Counted from the stretch's first letter, positions 1 through 9,364 are shown. The stretch: 40,848 bases of DNA from Acidobacteriota bacterium (GCA_026394075.1 JAPKYX010000080.1:1-40848); one strand, 5' to 3'. The notes: generated from the sequence alone by a model not told the origin. A program made the numbers and translations.

Positions 1-922
1 CCTCGGCAAAGCTGGCCATCACAAACGCATCGGACTCCGCATACAGCGCCCGCACCTTCGTCTGATCACACCAGCCTTCCAGAATCACCATGTCCTGCAT
101 CTGCTTGGCCTTCACGCGAGCACTAAACCGCTCCATCTCCGGCCCGCCACCAGCCAGCGAAAGGACAACCCGCCGCCCGCGCTGCTTCAAGAGCTCCATC
201 GCTTCCAGCAGAATAGGCAGCCCCTTCACCGACACCAGGCGCCCCACCGAGATCAGCCGGAACGGACTGGACTCGCCCGTCTTCGCCGCCCGGTCAAACA
301 CCCGCGGATGAATGCCCAACCGGCACACCGCAATCCGGTCCCAATGGGCGGCATCAGAGAAGCGCATCACCTGGCTTTGCCCAAACAAGCTGATCCCCAC
401 CGTCAGCTTCGCCGCCGCCACCTTCTCCGCCATGGCAAAGCCCTTAGGGTCAATAAACTCATCCGAGCCGTGGATGGTTTCGGAAAACGTGATGGGGAAA
501 AGGCGCGCCATCAGCAGCGCCACCGTGGTCGAAAAATGGACGTGCACGTGGCGGTAGCCGTGCTTCTCAAGCATCGTGCCCACCACGACGGCCTCGGCAA
601 AATAGAGCAACTTGTGCAGGCTGGGATGCCCCAGCCGCACCGCATAGAGCATCGTGGCCAGAAACGCCGCCGGCCGTTTCAAAAACAACGCCAAGTGCGC
701 CGCCAGAATCGGACCCACGCCCGCCGCCTTCACATACAGCGTCCGCCGCCGCTCTTCTTCCTCTTCCGGCGAAAGCTTGTCGCTCGGACGATCCGGGTTG
801 CCGATCGAGATGGACTGGATATCCCAGCCCTGTGCCCGCAACCCCCGGATCTCACGCAGGATGAAGGTGTGAGAAACAGTCGGGTACTGGCTCACCAAAT
901 ACCCGATGCGCTTGGTGGTCAT
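1..922 (-). CDS. Glycosyltransferase family 4, C-terminus cut by window edge
   Basis: Reading the minus strand from the ATG at 920-922 gives an uninterrupted frame of about 307 codons that leaves the window at position 1. The N-terminus (MTTKRIGYLVSQYPTVSHTF) is the first Rossmann strand and glycine/serine loop typical of GT4 sugar transferases of exopolysaccharide loci. Around residues 210-290 the second domain begins (RLISVGRLVSVKGL), followed by the GGGPE-type nucleotide-sugar loop. The usual E-x7-E catalytic/phosphate motif is expected just beyond the edge and cannot be checked. It should be a cytoplasmic enzyme adding a sugar from a nucleotide donor to the lipid-linked repeat unit; the sugar is not predictable. 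It starts 15 bases after the stop of the wecC-like gene, so the two are probably co-transcribed. Confidence 0.85.
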   Translation of the reverse strand, partial: MTTKRIGYLVSQYPTVSHTFILREIRGLRAQGWDIQSISIGNPDRPSDKLSPEEEEERRRTLYVKAAGVGPILAAHLALFLKRPAAFLATMLYAVRLGHPSLHKLLYFAEAVVVGTMLEKHGYRHVHVHFSTTVALLMARLFPITFSETIHGSDEFIDPKGFAMAEKVAAAKLTVGISLFGQSQVMRFSDAAHWDRIAVCRLGIHPRVFDRAAKTGESSPFRLISVGRLVSVKGLPILLEAMELLKQRGRRVVLSLAGGGPEMERFSARVKAKQMQDMVILEGWCDQTKVRALYAESDAFVMASFAE

Positions 923-937
923 CGGAACCCCACCCAC

Positions 938-2188
938 CTAGCGCCACATGCCGCGCGTGTCGATGACGATCTTCTCCATCAGCAACCGCCGGTCGACATT
1001 CCGGAACTGCCGGTGGTTCACCAGCAGCAGCACGATATCGGCCCGCTGCACTGCCGTCTGGAAGCTAACAAACTCGACACCCGGGTACTTGGCCAGGTTC
1101 TTCGGCAACGCGGTCACATGCGGCTCCACAATCAGTAGCTCACCCAGCTGCTTCTGTGCCAGATGCTCGGCAATCTCCATCGAAGGCGATTCGCGCAAGT
1201 CATCGATGTCCGGCTTGTACGCCAACCCAAGGCACGCAATCACAGGCTTCGAGAACCGCTTGGCATGCTCTTCCACGCGGTGGATCACATAGTGCGGCTT
1301 CTCGTCGTTCACCTTGCGCGCCGTGTGGATCATCCGCGCCAGATCGGGCGTCTTGTGCACGATGAACCACGGATCAACCGCGATGCAGTGCCCGCCCACG
1401 CCAGGACCAGGCTGCAGAATATTGACGCGCGGATGCCGGTTGGCCAGATCAATCAGGTCCCACACATTGATGCTCAACCGCTCCGCGATCAGCGAAAGCT
1501 CATTGGCAAAGGCGATGTTGACGTCACGGAAGGCGTTCTCGGTCAGCTTGGCCATCTCCGCGGTCCGCGGATCGCTCAGCAGACACTTGCCGCGCAGAAA
1601 GGTGTAGTACAGCGCCGAAGCCCGCTCGGCACACGCCGGCGTCATGCCACCAATGATCCGGTCGTTCTCCACCAGCTCATGCAGCACCCGCCCGGGCAAT
1701 ACGCGCTCCGGGCAGTAGACCACGAAGATATCCGCCGCATCGCCACCCAAGGTGGGGAACGTCAGATCCGGCCGCGCTGCGGCCAGCCAGGCCGTCATCT
1801 GCTCCGTGGTGCCCACCGGCGAGGTGGATTCCAGGATGACCAGGTCACCCTTCTTCAGTAGCGGAGCAATGGACTTTGAGGCCGCCTCCACGTACCCCAA
1901 ATCCGGCTCATGGTCACCCTTGAAGGGTGTCGGCACGGCGATGATGTAGGCGTCTGCCGCCTCCGGCTTGGTGGTCGCCCGAAGCTTGCCCGCCGTGACC
2001 ACACCGCTGACCACCGCTTCCAACTCCGGCTCCACAATGTGGATCTTGCCGGCGTTGATCGTGTCCACCGCCATCTGATTGATGTCTACCCCGATCACCG
2101 GCACGCCATGCGTGGCCAGGATCGCTGCCGTTGGCAGTCCGATATAGCCCAGTCCAATGACTGATACGTTCGCGAATTCTGTGCTCAT
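938..2188 (-). CDS. wecC: UDP-N-acetyl-D-mannosamine dehydrogenase (WecC type)
   Basis: This enzyme oxidises UDP-ManNAc to UDP-ManNAcA with two NAD+, supplying an amino-uronic acid for surface polysaccharide. The 416-residue protein has the full family length. It shows the N-terminal NAD-binding glycine motif (GLGYIG, residues 12-17), the segment VPTPFKGDHEPD near residues 85-96, the NP-type central helix, and the catalytic cysteine motif GPGVGGHCIAVDPWF with Cys268. That last motif is the WecC form rather than the FGGSCxPKD form of UDP-glucose or GDP-mannose dehydrogenases. From memory, similarity to the E. coli WecC sequence runs along the whole length. Its partner epimerase wecB lies at 29674-30801, far away and on the other strand. 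It sits between a flippase gene and a glycosyltransferase gene. Confidence 0.93.
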   Translation of the reverse strand: MSTEFANVSVIGLGYIGLPTAAILATHGVPVIGVDINQMAVDTINAGKIHIVEPELEAVVSGVVTAGKLRATTKPEAADAYIIAVPTPFKGDHEPDLGYVEAASKSIAPLLKKGDLVILESTSPVGTTEQMTAWLAAARPDLTFPTLGGDAADIFVVYCPERVLPGRVLHELVENDRIIGGMTPACAERASALYYTFLRGKCLLSDPRTAEMAKLTENAFRDVNIAFANELSLIAERLSINVWDLIDLANRHPRVNILQPGPGVGGHCIAVDPWFIVHKTPDLARMIHTARKVNDEKPHYVIHRVEEHAKRFSKPVIACLGLAYKPDIDDLRESPSMEIAEHLAQKQLGELLIVEPHVTALPKNLAKYPGVEFVSFQTAVQRADIVLLLVNHRQFRNVDRRLLMEKIVIDTRGMWR

Positions 2189-2316
2189 TTTGTAAAGGTT
2201 GCTCTCGTCGGTCGAGCGCCGATGCTTGCTTATCGGCCCCCCATACTACTGTAGTGAAAAGAGATTGCAGTCTGTTTTCAACGCCAGGGCCGGGCGGGAC
2301 GAATCGATAGCAAATG

Positions 2317-3789
2317 TTAACCCCCGGTGGGAGCCAGGGCGGGAATGCGAGAGCGGACTTTAGCCAGTAAACCTTGGGCCTGCTGACGGATGCCCGGCTT
2401 GGAAAACAGTACCGCCAGCCCGCCGGCGGCACCCAGCGTTCCGCCCACCAGCAGCCGGGCCCAGCCGGATTTCATCAGCAGCACCGGGGGTAAAGAAGGC
2501 CCTGCCGCAGCGGCCGCCACCATCAAGGGAAACGCCAAGTTCCGGCAGTAGTCCCACAAACTGGCCCGCACTTGGCGCGCCACCCACCAGGAGATCGACA
2601 GCAGCATCGTCGGTAGCAAGATCGCCCACGCGATCGCCACGCCATTGTTGCCGGACCAGGTACAGCCCACGTAGAAACCAGCAGGCATGATGAGCACCAT
2701 GGCGATGTTGATCACCAGCAGCACATCCGTACGGCCAATCGCGTCAATCATGCTCGAGGAGATGGAGGAGAGCGTCTTGATCGCCCCAACGATGCAGAGA
2801 ATCCGCATCGGGACAACGGCCGCCAGCCACTTCTCGCCCAACAGGACCCGGATCAGATCTTCACTCAACACGCTCATCAGGGCGAGCAACGGAAAATTGA
2901 TCAACGCCACTTTTTGGGTCAGGGAAAACCATTCCGCCGCCGCCCTTTCGGGTTGTTCTTTCAACACCGCGGCGAACTGAGGGAAGCTCACCCGGAGCAC
3001 GATGGCCGAGACCTTGTCATTCACCAGAGTGGCCAGCCGGAAGGCCATTGTATAGAGCCCCAACGCTTCCGCCCCCACCACCCGGCCGATGATCAGGTAG
3101 TCCGCGTTGTCATAGACCTTCCACAGCACTACACTCCCCGTCAGCGGTAAGCCCCATTTCAGGATTCGCCGCAACACTTCCATATTCAGACGCCAGGTAA
3201 AGCGCGGGCGAACAACCGAGATCACAATTCCGGTCTGCACCACCGAGGAAATCATCAGATTCGTGACCAGGCTCCAGACCCCAAAACCCAGCCACGCCAT
3301 CAGCACCGCCACCGACGCGGACCCAACAGCGGCCACCGTTTCGAATACAACCAGCTGCCGGAACTGGAAATTCTTCCGGATGATCCCCTGCGATACTGAC
3401 CGCAGCCCGTTCACCGCAATGCTGAAACTCAATACCCGGATCAACGGCACCAGCTCCGGCTGATGGTAGTAGTCCGCAATCCAAGGAGCCAGCAGAAACG
3501 TAACCGCGGTCAGCATGGCCCCCATCAAGGCGGTGGTCGTGAAATAGGTGGGCAAGGCTGAATCGTCATCGTTGAAGTAGATGACCGCATCGCCCAACCC
3601 AAGATCCTGAAAGCTGGACAGGTAGCTGATCACCACCAGCACGATGCCAATCAAGCCATAATCGGCCGGACTGAGCAGCCGGGCCAGCAGCATGCTGAGG
3701 CCAAAAGTGAGTCCCTGCTTGACGAATGTGCCCGCGAAGGTCCAAAGGTACGCACTTCGGACTTTCTGGCCTAGTTGTGAAGATTCCAT
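2317..3789 (-). CDS. wzx: Polysaccharide flippase, Wzx/MOP superfamily
   Basis: This 490-residue protein is very hydrophobic, with about 12-14 predicted membrane helices spread over its length, which is usual for the MOP-superfamily lipid-linked oligosaccharide flippases (Wzx, WzxC, polysaccharide_synt family). The N-terminus (RSAYLWTFAGTFVKQGLTF, then LSPADYGLIGIVLV) carries the typical first-helix signature in which a charged amphipathic start is followed by a small-residue helix and an 'LxPxDYGL' loop. It would move undecaprenyl-linked repeat units from the cytoplasmic to the outer face of the inner membrane, ahead of polymerisation by the Wzy-like protein at 21510-22901. The start chosen is the first ATG; no strong ribosome binding site is visible. 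About 130 bases separate it from wecC downstream. Nothing in it looks broken. Confidence 0.9.
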   Translation of the reverse strand: MESSQLGQKVRSAYLWTFAGTFVKQGLTFGLSMLLARLLSPADYGLIGIVLVVISYLSSFQDLGLGDAVIYFNDDDSALPTYFTTTALMGAMLTAVTFLLAPWIADYYHQPELVPLIRVLSFSIAVNGLRSVSQGIIRKNFQFRQLVVFETVAAVGSASVAVLMAWLGFGVWSLVTNLMISSVVQTGIVISVVRPRFTWRLNMEVLRRILKWGLPLTGSVVLWKVYDNADYLIIGRVVGAEALGLYTMAFRLATLVNDKVSAIVLRVSFPQFAAVLKEQPERAAAEWFSLTQKVALINFPLLALMSVLSEDLIRVLLGEKWLAAVVPMRILCIVGAIKTLSSISSSMIDAIGRTDVLLVINIAMVLIMPAGFYVGCTWSGNNGVAIAWAILLPTMLLSISWWVARQVRASLWDYCRNLAFPLMVAAAAAGPSLPPVLLMKSGWARLLVGGTLGAAGGLAVLFSKPGIRQQAQGLLAKVRSRIPALAPTGG

Positions 3790-3906
3790 TTCTGCTAGAA
3801 CTAATCAGCCGGAGGACCGACGCTTCACTATAGCGCGGGCTAGTTTACAGATCGGCTGATAACGCCGAAAGCCGCAAGTGTTGTTGCGCGTGGCATACAA
3901 TCCTCT

Positions 3907-5076
3907 TCATTCTCCCGGCGGCCTTCGCGGACCCATCGCCGTCGGCCGTGGCCAGAAGCTCTCCGGGGTCCGCCACAACCGCGAAACCGCCGCCAGCGCC
4001 GCCAGCATCAGCACCACAAACGTCCGTATGACGCTACTCAACTTCTTCAGCTTTGAAGCCTCCGGCACCCACGGGTCCACCAGAGCCAGCCCGTAGAACA
4101 GGCCCTGCCCCGCCAGCATCAGGAGATTCCACGGCCCCGGCAGAAAGGGACTGGCCGCCAGCAACGCGACCAGCGCCCACGGCAGCACCAGCCGCCCAAA
4201 CTTGTGCGACAAGAAGTGTACCAGCATGCGGTTTTGGGGCCCCAGCAAGCCCGGAAACCGCCCGATCAGCTCATAGACACCCGCCTGTGTCCGCACCTTG
4301 CGCTTAAACTCCGCATCCAGCGCCGTCGGCGCATCATAGGCCCGGCTCTCCGGCACAAACAGCACCCGGTAGCCCGCAAAGAACGCGCACAGCGGCAGAT
4401 GGACGTCATCATTCAGCGTGTAGAGCGGCAGCGGCTGGGCCAGACATCGCCGCATGGCATAGATCGCGCCCGTGGCACCGATCACGGAATCAATGTCGCT
4501 ATGGCACTGGCGGATCCATTTCTCGTACCGCCAGTAAAGGCCCACATTGGCCTCTTCCTCGCTGTCGCCTTTCAGGATCATCAGCTCACCGCTGGCCACG
4601 CCCACTTGCGGGTCATCAAAACAAGCCACCAGCATCTTCAACGCCTGGCGGTCCAAACGCTGCCGGACGTCGGTCATGAACAGGATCTCGCCGGTCGCAT
4701 GCTTTACGCCTTCATTCAATCCCCCGGCCTTGCCGCCCCCCAACGCTTTCAGCAGCCGCACCCCGCGGGGAGCATACCGCTGCGCGATTTCGGCCGACCG
4801 ATCCTCGCAGCCGTTGTCGATCACCAACACTTCCAGCTTCTCCGCCGGATAATCCAGCTCCAGCAGCGTATTCAACTTGGCTTCCAGCCACCGCTCGCCG
4901 TTCTTCACCGGCATCACCACCGAAACCATCGGCCAGCTCTCCGGCGGCCGCTCGACATTTGCTGGACGACGCCCGCGCTTGGTTCCCGGCCACAGTCGTA
5001 AAACGATTGGATAGCCGAACAGCACGTACAATAGAAATGCCGCGCTCAATAGAACGATAGAGATGGATAGATTCAT
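3907..5076 (-). CDS. Membrane-anchored glycosyltransferase family 2
   Basis: The protein starts with a membrane helix (from MNLSISIVLLSAAFLLYVLF), then a GT2 fold (VSVVMPVKNGERWL, LEVLVIDNGCEDRS) and ends with two or three membrane helices, the layout of processive or membrane-bound GT2 enzymes. The donor-metal site reads FMTDVRQ in place of the commoner DxD, as in a known subset of the family; GATGAIYAMRR and the TLNDDVHLP segment give the acceptor site. The conserved (Q/R)xxRW is replaced by KVRTQAG. The frame is open 12 codons further upstream to 5112, but those residues look non-coding, so I prefer the ATG at 5074-5076. It is divergent from the acyltransferase gene at 5136, leaving about 60 bases for both promoters. 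It should add a sugar to the lipid-linked unit at the membrane. Confidence 0.85.
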   Translation of the reverse strand: MNLSISIVLLSAAFLLYVLFGYPIVLRLWPGTKRGRRPANVERPPESWPMVSVVMPVKNGERWLEAKLNTLLELDYPAEKLEVLVIDNGCEDRSAEIAQRYAPRGVRLLKALGGGKAGGLNEGVKHATGEILFMTDVRQRLDRQALKMLVACFDDPQVGVASGELMILKGDSEEEANVGLYWRYEKWIRQCHSDIDSVIGATGAIYAMRRCLAQPLPLYTLNDDVHLPLCAFFAGYRVLFVPESRAYDAPTALDAEFKRKVRTQAGVYELIGRFPGLLGPQNRMLVHFLSHKFGRLVLPWALVALLAASPFLPGPWNLLMLAGQGLFYGLALVDPWVPEASKLKKLSSVIRTFVVLMLAALAAVSRLWRTPESFWPRPTAMGPRRPPGE

Positions 5077-5135
5077 TCGATAAGAAAGAGCGTGGAGGCT
5101 TCCCCCTACCACTCTAACGGAGAGTTTTTCTGCCC

Positions 5136-6230
5136 ATGGACCTGCAAATTATCAACTACACGCCGGATTGGTCTCCGGCCGTAGTTGCCCTGAATAAACG
5201 CCTCGTTGCAGGAGGCATGAACCCCACTCTCATCTTCCCGGAAACACCTCGAGCCGAGTTCCCGACGGACCCGAACGCCGCCATCCACCAGGAATTTTTC
5301 CTCGCCGTCGAAGGTGACACCGTCCGCGGCGGCTACTTCATGACCCATGAAACCTGGCTGATCCACGGCCAGCCGCACCGCGTCTCGCACTACCGCCTGC
5401 CGCTGTCGGAATCCGTCATCGATCGCCAGTACACCTACGTCAGCAAAGCCGTCATGAACCACGGCTTGAAGCGTCTGCCGTATGTCTACTGCCTGGGCAT
5501 GGGAAGCTACGATCTGTTCCCCAAGCGCCTGGCGGTGCTGAAGTGGCCCATGTTCAGCGCGGCGTTTCTGTTCCACGCCCGGCGTCCGGCCAAGGTGCTG
5601 CGCAACCTGCGCTCCGTCCGCAAGAACGCCCGCAAGCGGCTGCTGCTGGATCTGGCTTCCTATACCGGTGCCGGCACTGTTGGGATGGGTTTACTGCAAG
5701 CCATGCGGCACCAATCCGCGCCTCGCGCGACGGCCAATCTGGTCCCCGAATTCGGGCCCTGGGCGGATGAACTGCTGGACCGCATGAAGACCGTCTACCC
5801 GCTGCTGCAGCGCCGCGGTTCTGAGGCCCTCAACACCCGCTATCCGCAAGATGATGCCCGCTACATCCGGCTCCGCATCGGCGATGGCTGGGCCGTGATG
5901 CTCGATACCCAGATGCAGGACCACCTCCACTTTGGCGACCTCCGCGTCGGCACCATCGTCGATGTGTTCGGTCCCCTGGAACAGGCCCGCACCATCGTTC
6001 AGACCGCCGCCCGCCACCTGGCTGACCGCGGTGTCGACCTGATCATCAGCAACCAGACCCATGCCACCTGGATGGATGCCTTCTCCCAATCCGGCTTCCT
6101 GTCGGGACCGTCGAACTACATCTTCGCCTGCACGCCGCAATTGGCCGAGACGTTGAACGGGCCCTTTGAACAGACGCAGAAGACGCTCCACATCACCCGC
6201 GGTGATGGTGCCGGGCCCATCCATCTCTAA
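5136..6230 (+). CDS. GNAT-like acyltransferase of a polysaccharide locus
   Basis: This 364-residue soluble protein has no signal peptide or membrane helix. The N-terminal half (YTPDWSPAVVALNKRL, then FFLAVEGDTVRGGYF) reads like a GNAT acyl-CoA N-acyltransferase beta-sheet core, and the C-terminal half like a second degenerate GNAT domain, as in FemAB-related tandem acyltransferases. The C-terminal tail HITRGDGAGPIHL resembles a tail I recall from proteins of this kind next to polysaccharide deacetylases in exosortase or EPS loci. The deacetylase gene follows 12 bases downstream on the same strand, so the pair probably works on the same amino sugar, one removing and one adding an acyl group. 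Substrate and acyl donor are inferred, not shown. A GGAG lies about 12 bases ahead of the ATG, which is rather far. Confidence 0.65.
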   Translation: MDLQIINYTPDWSPAVVALNKRLVAGGMNPTLIFPETPRAEFPTDPNAAIHQEFFLAVEGDTVRGGYFMTHETWLIHGQPHRVSHYRLPLSESVIDRQYTYVSKAVMNHGLKRLPYVYCLGMGSYDLFPKRLAVLKWPMFSAAFLFHARRPAKVLRNLRSVRKNARKRLLLDLASYTGAGTVGMGLLQAMRHQSAPRATANLVPEFGPWADELLDRMKTVYPLLQRRGSEALNTRYPQDDARYIRLRIGDGWAVMLDTQMQDHLHFGDLRVGTIVDVFGPLEQARTIVQTAARHLADRGVDLIISNQTHATWMDAFSQSGFLSGPSNYIFACTPQLAETLNGPFEQTQKTLHITRGDGAGPIHL

Positions 6231-6242
6231 CGCGCAACTCTC

Positions 6243-7034
6243 GTGACAACCCCCAGCGCCATTTCGCTGATGTACCACGACGTCATTGAGCCGGGTGCGG
6301 CCCATTTGAGCGGCTTCCCCGGTGCCGGCGCTGACATCTATAAGTTGACCCGCGCCGAGTTTGCCGCCCACCTGGCAGCGGTCCGGCAAGCGGTCGGCTC
6401 ACGGCCCACCGGTTTGGCGGACGAGAACTGGGGCGACGCGGTGCCCGTGCTGTTTACCTTCGACGACGGCGGCGCAAGCTTCTATGACCCGATCGCCGGC
6501 ATGCTGGAAGAGCAGGGCTGGCGCGGCTGGTTCTTCATCTCCACCGCCTTTCTCGGCACCCCGGGCTTCATGACCCCGCCCCAGGTGGCGGAACTTTCCC
6601 GGCGCGGCCACGTCATCGGCAGCCACTCCGTGACGCACCCCACACGCATGGCCGCCTGCAGCACCGATCAGTTGCGGCGGGAATGGCTGGACAGTGTGCG
6701 GACGCTCGAGGACATCACCGGTGCCCCGGTCCGCACCGCTTCCGTACCCGGCGGCTACTACTCGCCCGCCGTGGCGCAAACCGCGGCTGAAGCTGGCATC
6801 CGTGTGCTGTTCAACTCCGAACCCGTCCAGCAGGGAACATGGGAAGGCGAGACGACCGTGTTGGGCCGCTACGCCATCCAGACCGGCATGCCGGCCGGGG
6901 AGTGTGCGGCATTCGCCCGTGGTGACCGCTGGCCAGTGTTGAAGCAGAAACTTCTATGGGACACCAAAAAGCTGATCAAAGGCCTGGGTGGTACGGTGTA
7001 CCTTAAGCTGCGCGAGAAGCTGCTTGCTCGATAA
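6243..7034 (+). CDS. Polysaccharide deacetylase, NodB/CE4 family
   Basis: This 263-residue enzyme should remove N- or O-acetyl groups from a sugar polymer or lipid-linked intermediate. The CE4 motif 1 is present (FTFDDGG, residues 71-77, with the catalytic Asp and metal Asp) and motif 2 follows (SHSVTHP, residues 127-133, with both metal-binding histidines). Later, PGGYYSPAV fits the substrate-groove motif 3. There is no signal peptide, so it is predicted to be cytoplasmic, as for other deacetylases paired with GNAT proteins in EPS loci. The start is a GTG at 6243; an ATG at residue 10 is possible but would cut into the first strand. Its 3' end overlaps the convergent glycosyltransferase gene by 32 bases. 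Confidence 0.88.
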   Translation: MTTPSAISLMYHDVIEPGAAHLSGFPGAGADIYKLTRAEFAAHLAAVRQAVGSRPTGLADENWGDAVPVLFTFDDGGASFYDPIAGMLEEQGWRGWFFISTAFLGTPGFMTPPQVAELSRRGHVIGSHSVTHPTRMAACSTDQLRREWLDSVRTLEDITGAPVRTASVPGGYYSPAVAQTAAEAGIRVLFNSEPVQQGTWEGETTVLGRYAIQTGMPAGECAAFARGDRWPVLKQKLLWDTKKLIKGLGGTVYLKLREKLLAR

Positions 7035-8127
7035 GCGAGCGGTAGAGCCCGCCCATACGCTCGCACGCCCGGCCCATCGATAGCTGAGTACGCGCAAACT
7101 CGGCGGAGCGTTGCCCGAAGGTCCTCCGCAAGCCGTCATCGAGAATCAGCGTCTTCAACTTTTCAGCCAGAGCGGCCACATCATGCGAGGGGAAGATAAA
7201 GCCGCGCTCACCATCGGCAATCTGTTCCGGCGTGCCGCCGATGTTGGACCCAATCGGCGCGCACCCGCAAGCCAAGGCTTCCAGCAAGGCATTGGAGAAC
7301 GCCTCCGACTCGGAGGAGATAACAAAGATATCCATCGACCGCAGCCACGCCGCTACATCGCGTTGAGCGGGTACAAACACCACGTCGTCGCTGATTCCCA
7401 GCCGCACCGCTTGTTGCTCCAGCCCCTCTCGCTCCACGCCGCTGCCCACCATCACCACCTTCACGCCGGGCCGCAGCCCCTTCACGCGAGCGTAGGCCTC
7501 CAGGATCAAGTCCAAGCGCTTTTCGCGGCGCAAGGCGCACACACTGCCAATCACCACCGAAGCGCCTTCGAGTTCCGGCATACGTTCACGCTCGGGCGTG
7601 GCGGGTGGATAGAACACGTCCGTCTCGACGCCGTTGTAGCAAAGGTAGGTCTTTTCGGTCTTCAGGCCTTCGTCGTCCACCAGATGCCGCCGCATTGCTT
7701 CGCAGTTCACGACGACACGATCCACCAACCGGTCCGACCAGCGGATCAATTGTTGGGTCAGGGGCTTGGCATTCAGGCCGCGGTAGGAAAGCTGGCTGGA
7801 GAGCACCACCGGTGCACCCTGGAAGCGGGCCGCCATCACGCCCCAGGCCACGGTGGGCGAATCATAGGCATGAAACAGGCGGATCTGATGATGCCGCATG
7901 TAGGCGCCCAGCTGGGAGGCGGCCGTGAAGGCGGACAGCGAGCCGAACGAGGTGACAGGGAATCGCACCACCGGTACCCCGCCCGCCTGCAACTCCGCCG
8001 CCCGGAAACCTTCCGGGTGAAAGCAGCCTACATGGGGCTCAAATACGGTCCGGTCCAGGCCCAAGGCGATCTTGGTGAGATCCCGCTCGCAGCCACCCAG
8101 ATTCAGTTCCCGGACCATCAACAACAC
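7003..8127 (-). CDS. Glycosyltransferase family 4
   Basis: A two-domain GT-B glycosyltransferase of about 375 residues. It begins with strand one and the donor/acceptor loop (VRELNLGGCERDL), continues with the Rossmann acceptor domain, and has the GT4 donor domain signature SSESEAFSNALLEALACG, which contains the EAFSNALLEAL form of the E-x7-E motif. The frame is open further upstream to 8394, but the extra 89 residues are proline- and arginine-rich and overlap the preceding glycosyltransferase gene in another frame, so I place the start at GTG 8127 or ATG 8118. The preceding gene stops at 8156, giving a compact asnB-GT4-GT4 transcription unit. The sugar transferred cannot be told from sequence. 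Confidence 0.87.
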   Translation of the reverse strand: MLLMVRELNLGGCERDLTKIALGLDRTVFEPHVGCFHPEGFRAAELQAGGVPVVRFPVTSFGSLSAFTAASQLGAYMRHHQIRLFHAYDSPTVAWGVMAARFQGAPVVLSSQLSYRGLNAKPLTQQLIRWSDRLVDRVVVNCEAMRRHLVDDEGLKTEKTYLCYNGVETDVFYPPATPERERMPELEGASVVIGSVCALRREKRLDLILEAYARVKGLRPGVKVVMVGSGVEREGLEQQAVRLGISDDVVFVPAQRDVAAWLRSMDIFVISSESEAFSNALLEALACGCAPIGSNIGGTPEQIADGERGFIFPSHDVAALAEKLKTLILDDGLRRTFGQRSAEFARTQLSMGRACERMGGLYRSLIEQAASRAA

Positions 8128-8155
8128 GGGCCAGGGTTTCGGCCAATGGCCGCGA

Positions 8156-9358
8156 TCAGACGGTTGTGCCGGCACTGGTTCGCTCAAGGATGTTTTCAAA
8201 GTCACGCGAAATCTTCTCCCACGAGAACTTCGCGTCCACCAGTTCCCAGGCCGCCCGGGCCACCGCATCGCGTTGGTTCTCGCTATCGAGCAAGGCCAGC
8301 GTCTGCGCCGCGAATTCCTCGGCCGTGTCACCGATCCGGATATCGCGCGGGGGATTGATTTCGAGGCCTTCGGCTCCAATAGTGGTTGAGACAATCGGCG
8401 TCGAAGCGGCCATCGATTCGTAAATCTTCAATCGCGTTCCGCCGCCCACACGCAGTGGAACAATCGACATTGCCCCGCCCCACAAATGCGGCCGTACGTC
8501 GGGCACGGTGCCGGTGATCTTCACCTTCGGATCAGCCTCGGCGATCGCTTGGATCTCCCGTGGTGGCTTGCGGCCCACCACAGTCAATGTGCAGTCGGGA
8601 CGCTTCTTGCGGATCAGCGGCAGCACCTCCTGGGTAAACCACAAGATGCCATCAACGTTGGGCAGGTAGTCCATGGAGCCGACAAACACCATGTCCGTCT
8701 CACGCTTGGCGCTTGCCGGTTTGGCAAAGTACTCAATGTCGACACCCGTCGGGACGGCTTCTACATTGGTGACGCCGAACATCTCGCGCATCAGCTGCGC
8801 GTCGATCTCGGAGACGGCAATCGTGTGCCGGACGGTCTGGCAGACACGCTTCTCATACTCAAACATGCGGGCCGCCTGGCGTTCCATGTAGAGCTGTTTG
8901 AAGCCGGTCGACGTCTCGGCCAACCGCCGCCAGATCATGGTTTCCACGTTGTGCTGGAAAAGGACACACTGGTCCAGCTGCGGCATATTGATCGAAGGCG
9001 TCAGGAAGTCGCACACGACGCTATCGAACTTCTCGCGCTCGATCAGCTCCGCTACTTTGGCCCGCAGCGCGTCGGACTTCTTGCGGAACACCACCACCGG
9101 CACCGACGAGAACACACCCTCTACCAACTGCCCGTAAAACTTCGCCGACGTCTTCGGCGCAATACGGTACGGGATCGGATAGGCCTTGCTGGAATACTCC
9201 ACCGCCCGCGCCGGGCCTTCCTGATCGGCCGGATCAGCCAGGGCCACATAGTGCACCTCGTGCCGCTTGTGGAGCTGCTTCAACGTCTCTAAGGTCCGGA
9301 TCTGCCCGCCCCGCGTCGTGGGATGCAGAAAGATGGAACACGCCCAAAGGATCTTCAT
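8156..9358 (-). CDS. Glycosyltransferase family 4 (exosortase-locus sugar transferase type)
   Basis: A 400-residue GT-B enzyme whose N-terminus (MKILWACSIFLHPTTRGGQI) and FQHNVET segment resemble the sugar transferases (stp1-like) found in PEP-CTERM/exosortase polysaccharide loci. The donor domain shows VFVGSMDYLPNVDG, TVVGRKPP and the G-G-G-T-R-L-K loop near residue 305, which are hallmark positions of this GT4 branch. It is predicted to be cytoplasmic. It starts 6 bases after the asnB stop, and the next glycosyltransferase starts about 30 bases after its own stop, so the three are probably one operon. No exosortase gene or PEP-CTERM substrate is visible in the window, so the label describes relatedness only. 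Confidence 0.87.
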   Translation of the reverse strand: MKILWACSIFLHPTTRGGQIRTLETLKQLHKRHEVHYVALADPADQEGPARAVEYSSKAYPIPYRIAPKTSAKFYGQLVEGVFSSVPVVVFRKKSDALRAKVAELIEREKFDSVVCDFLTPSINMPQLDQCVLFQHNVETMIWRRLAETSTGFKQLYMERQAARMFEYEKRVCQTVRHTIAVSEIDAQLMREMFGVTNVEAVPTGVDIEYFAKPASAKRETDMVFVGSMDYLPNVDGILWFTQEVLPLIRKKRPDCTLTVVGRKPPREIQAIAEADPKVKITGTVPDVRPHLWGGAMSIVPLRVGGGTRLKIYESMAASTPIVSTTIGAEGLEINPPRDIRIGDTAEEFAAQTLALLDSENQRDAVARAAWELVDAKFSWEKISRDFENILERTSAGTTV

Positions 9359-9364
9359 ACGGGC

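Noticed and set aside
308-1138. Long plus-strand frame opposite the first glycosyltransferase and wecC genes
   Set aside because: It is rich in Arg, His, Pro and Gln and lies antisense to two well-supported genes; such frames are common in G+C-rich DNA.
7111-8358. 415-codon plus-strand frame opposite a GT4 gene
   Set aside because: It covers a gene with clear GT4 motifs and has shadow-type composition (His, Gln and Arg rich).
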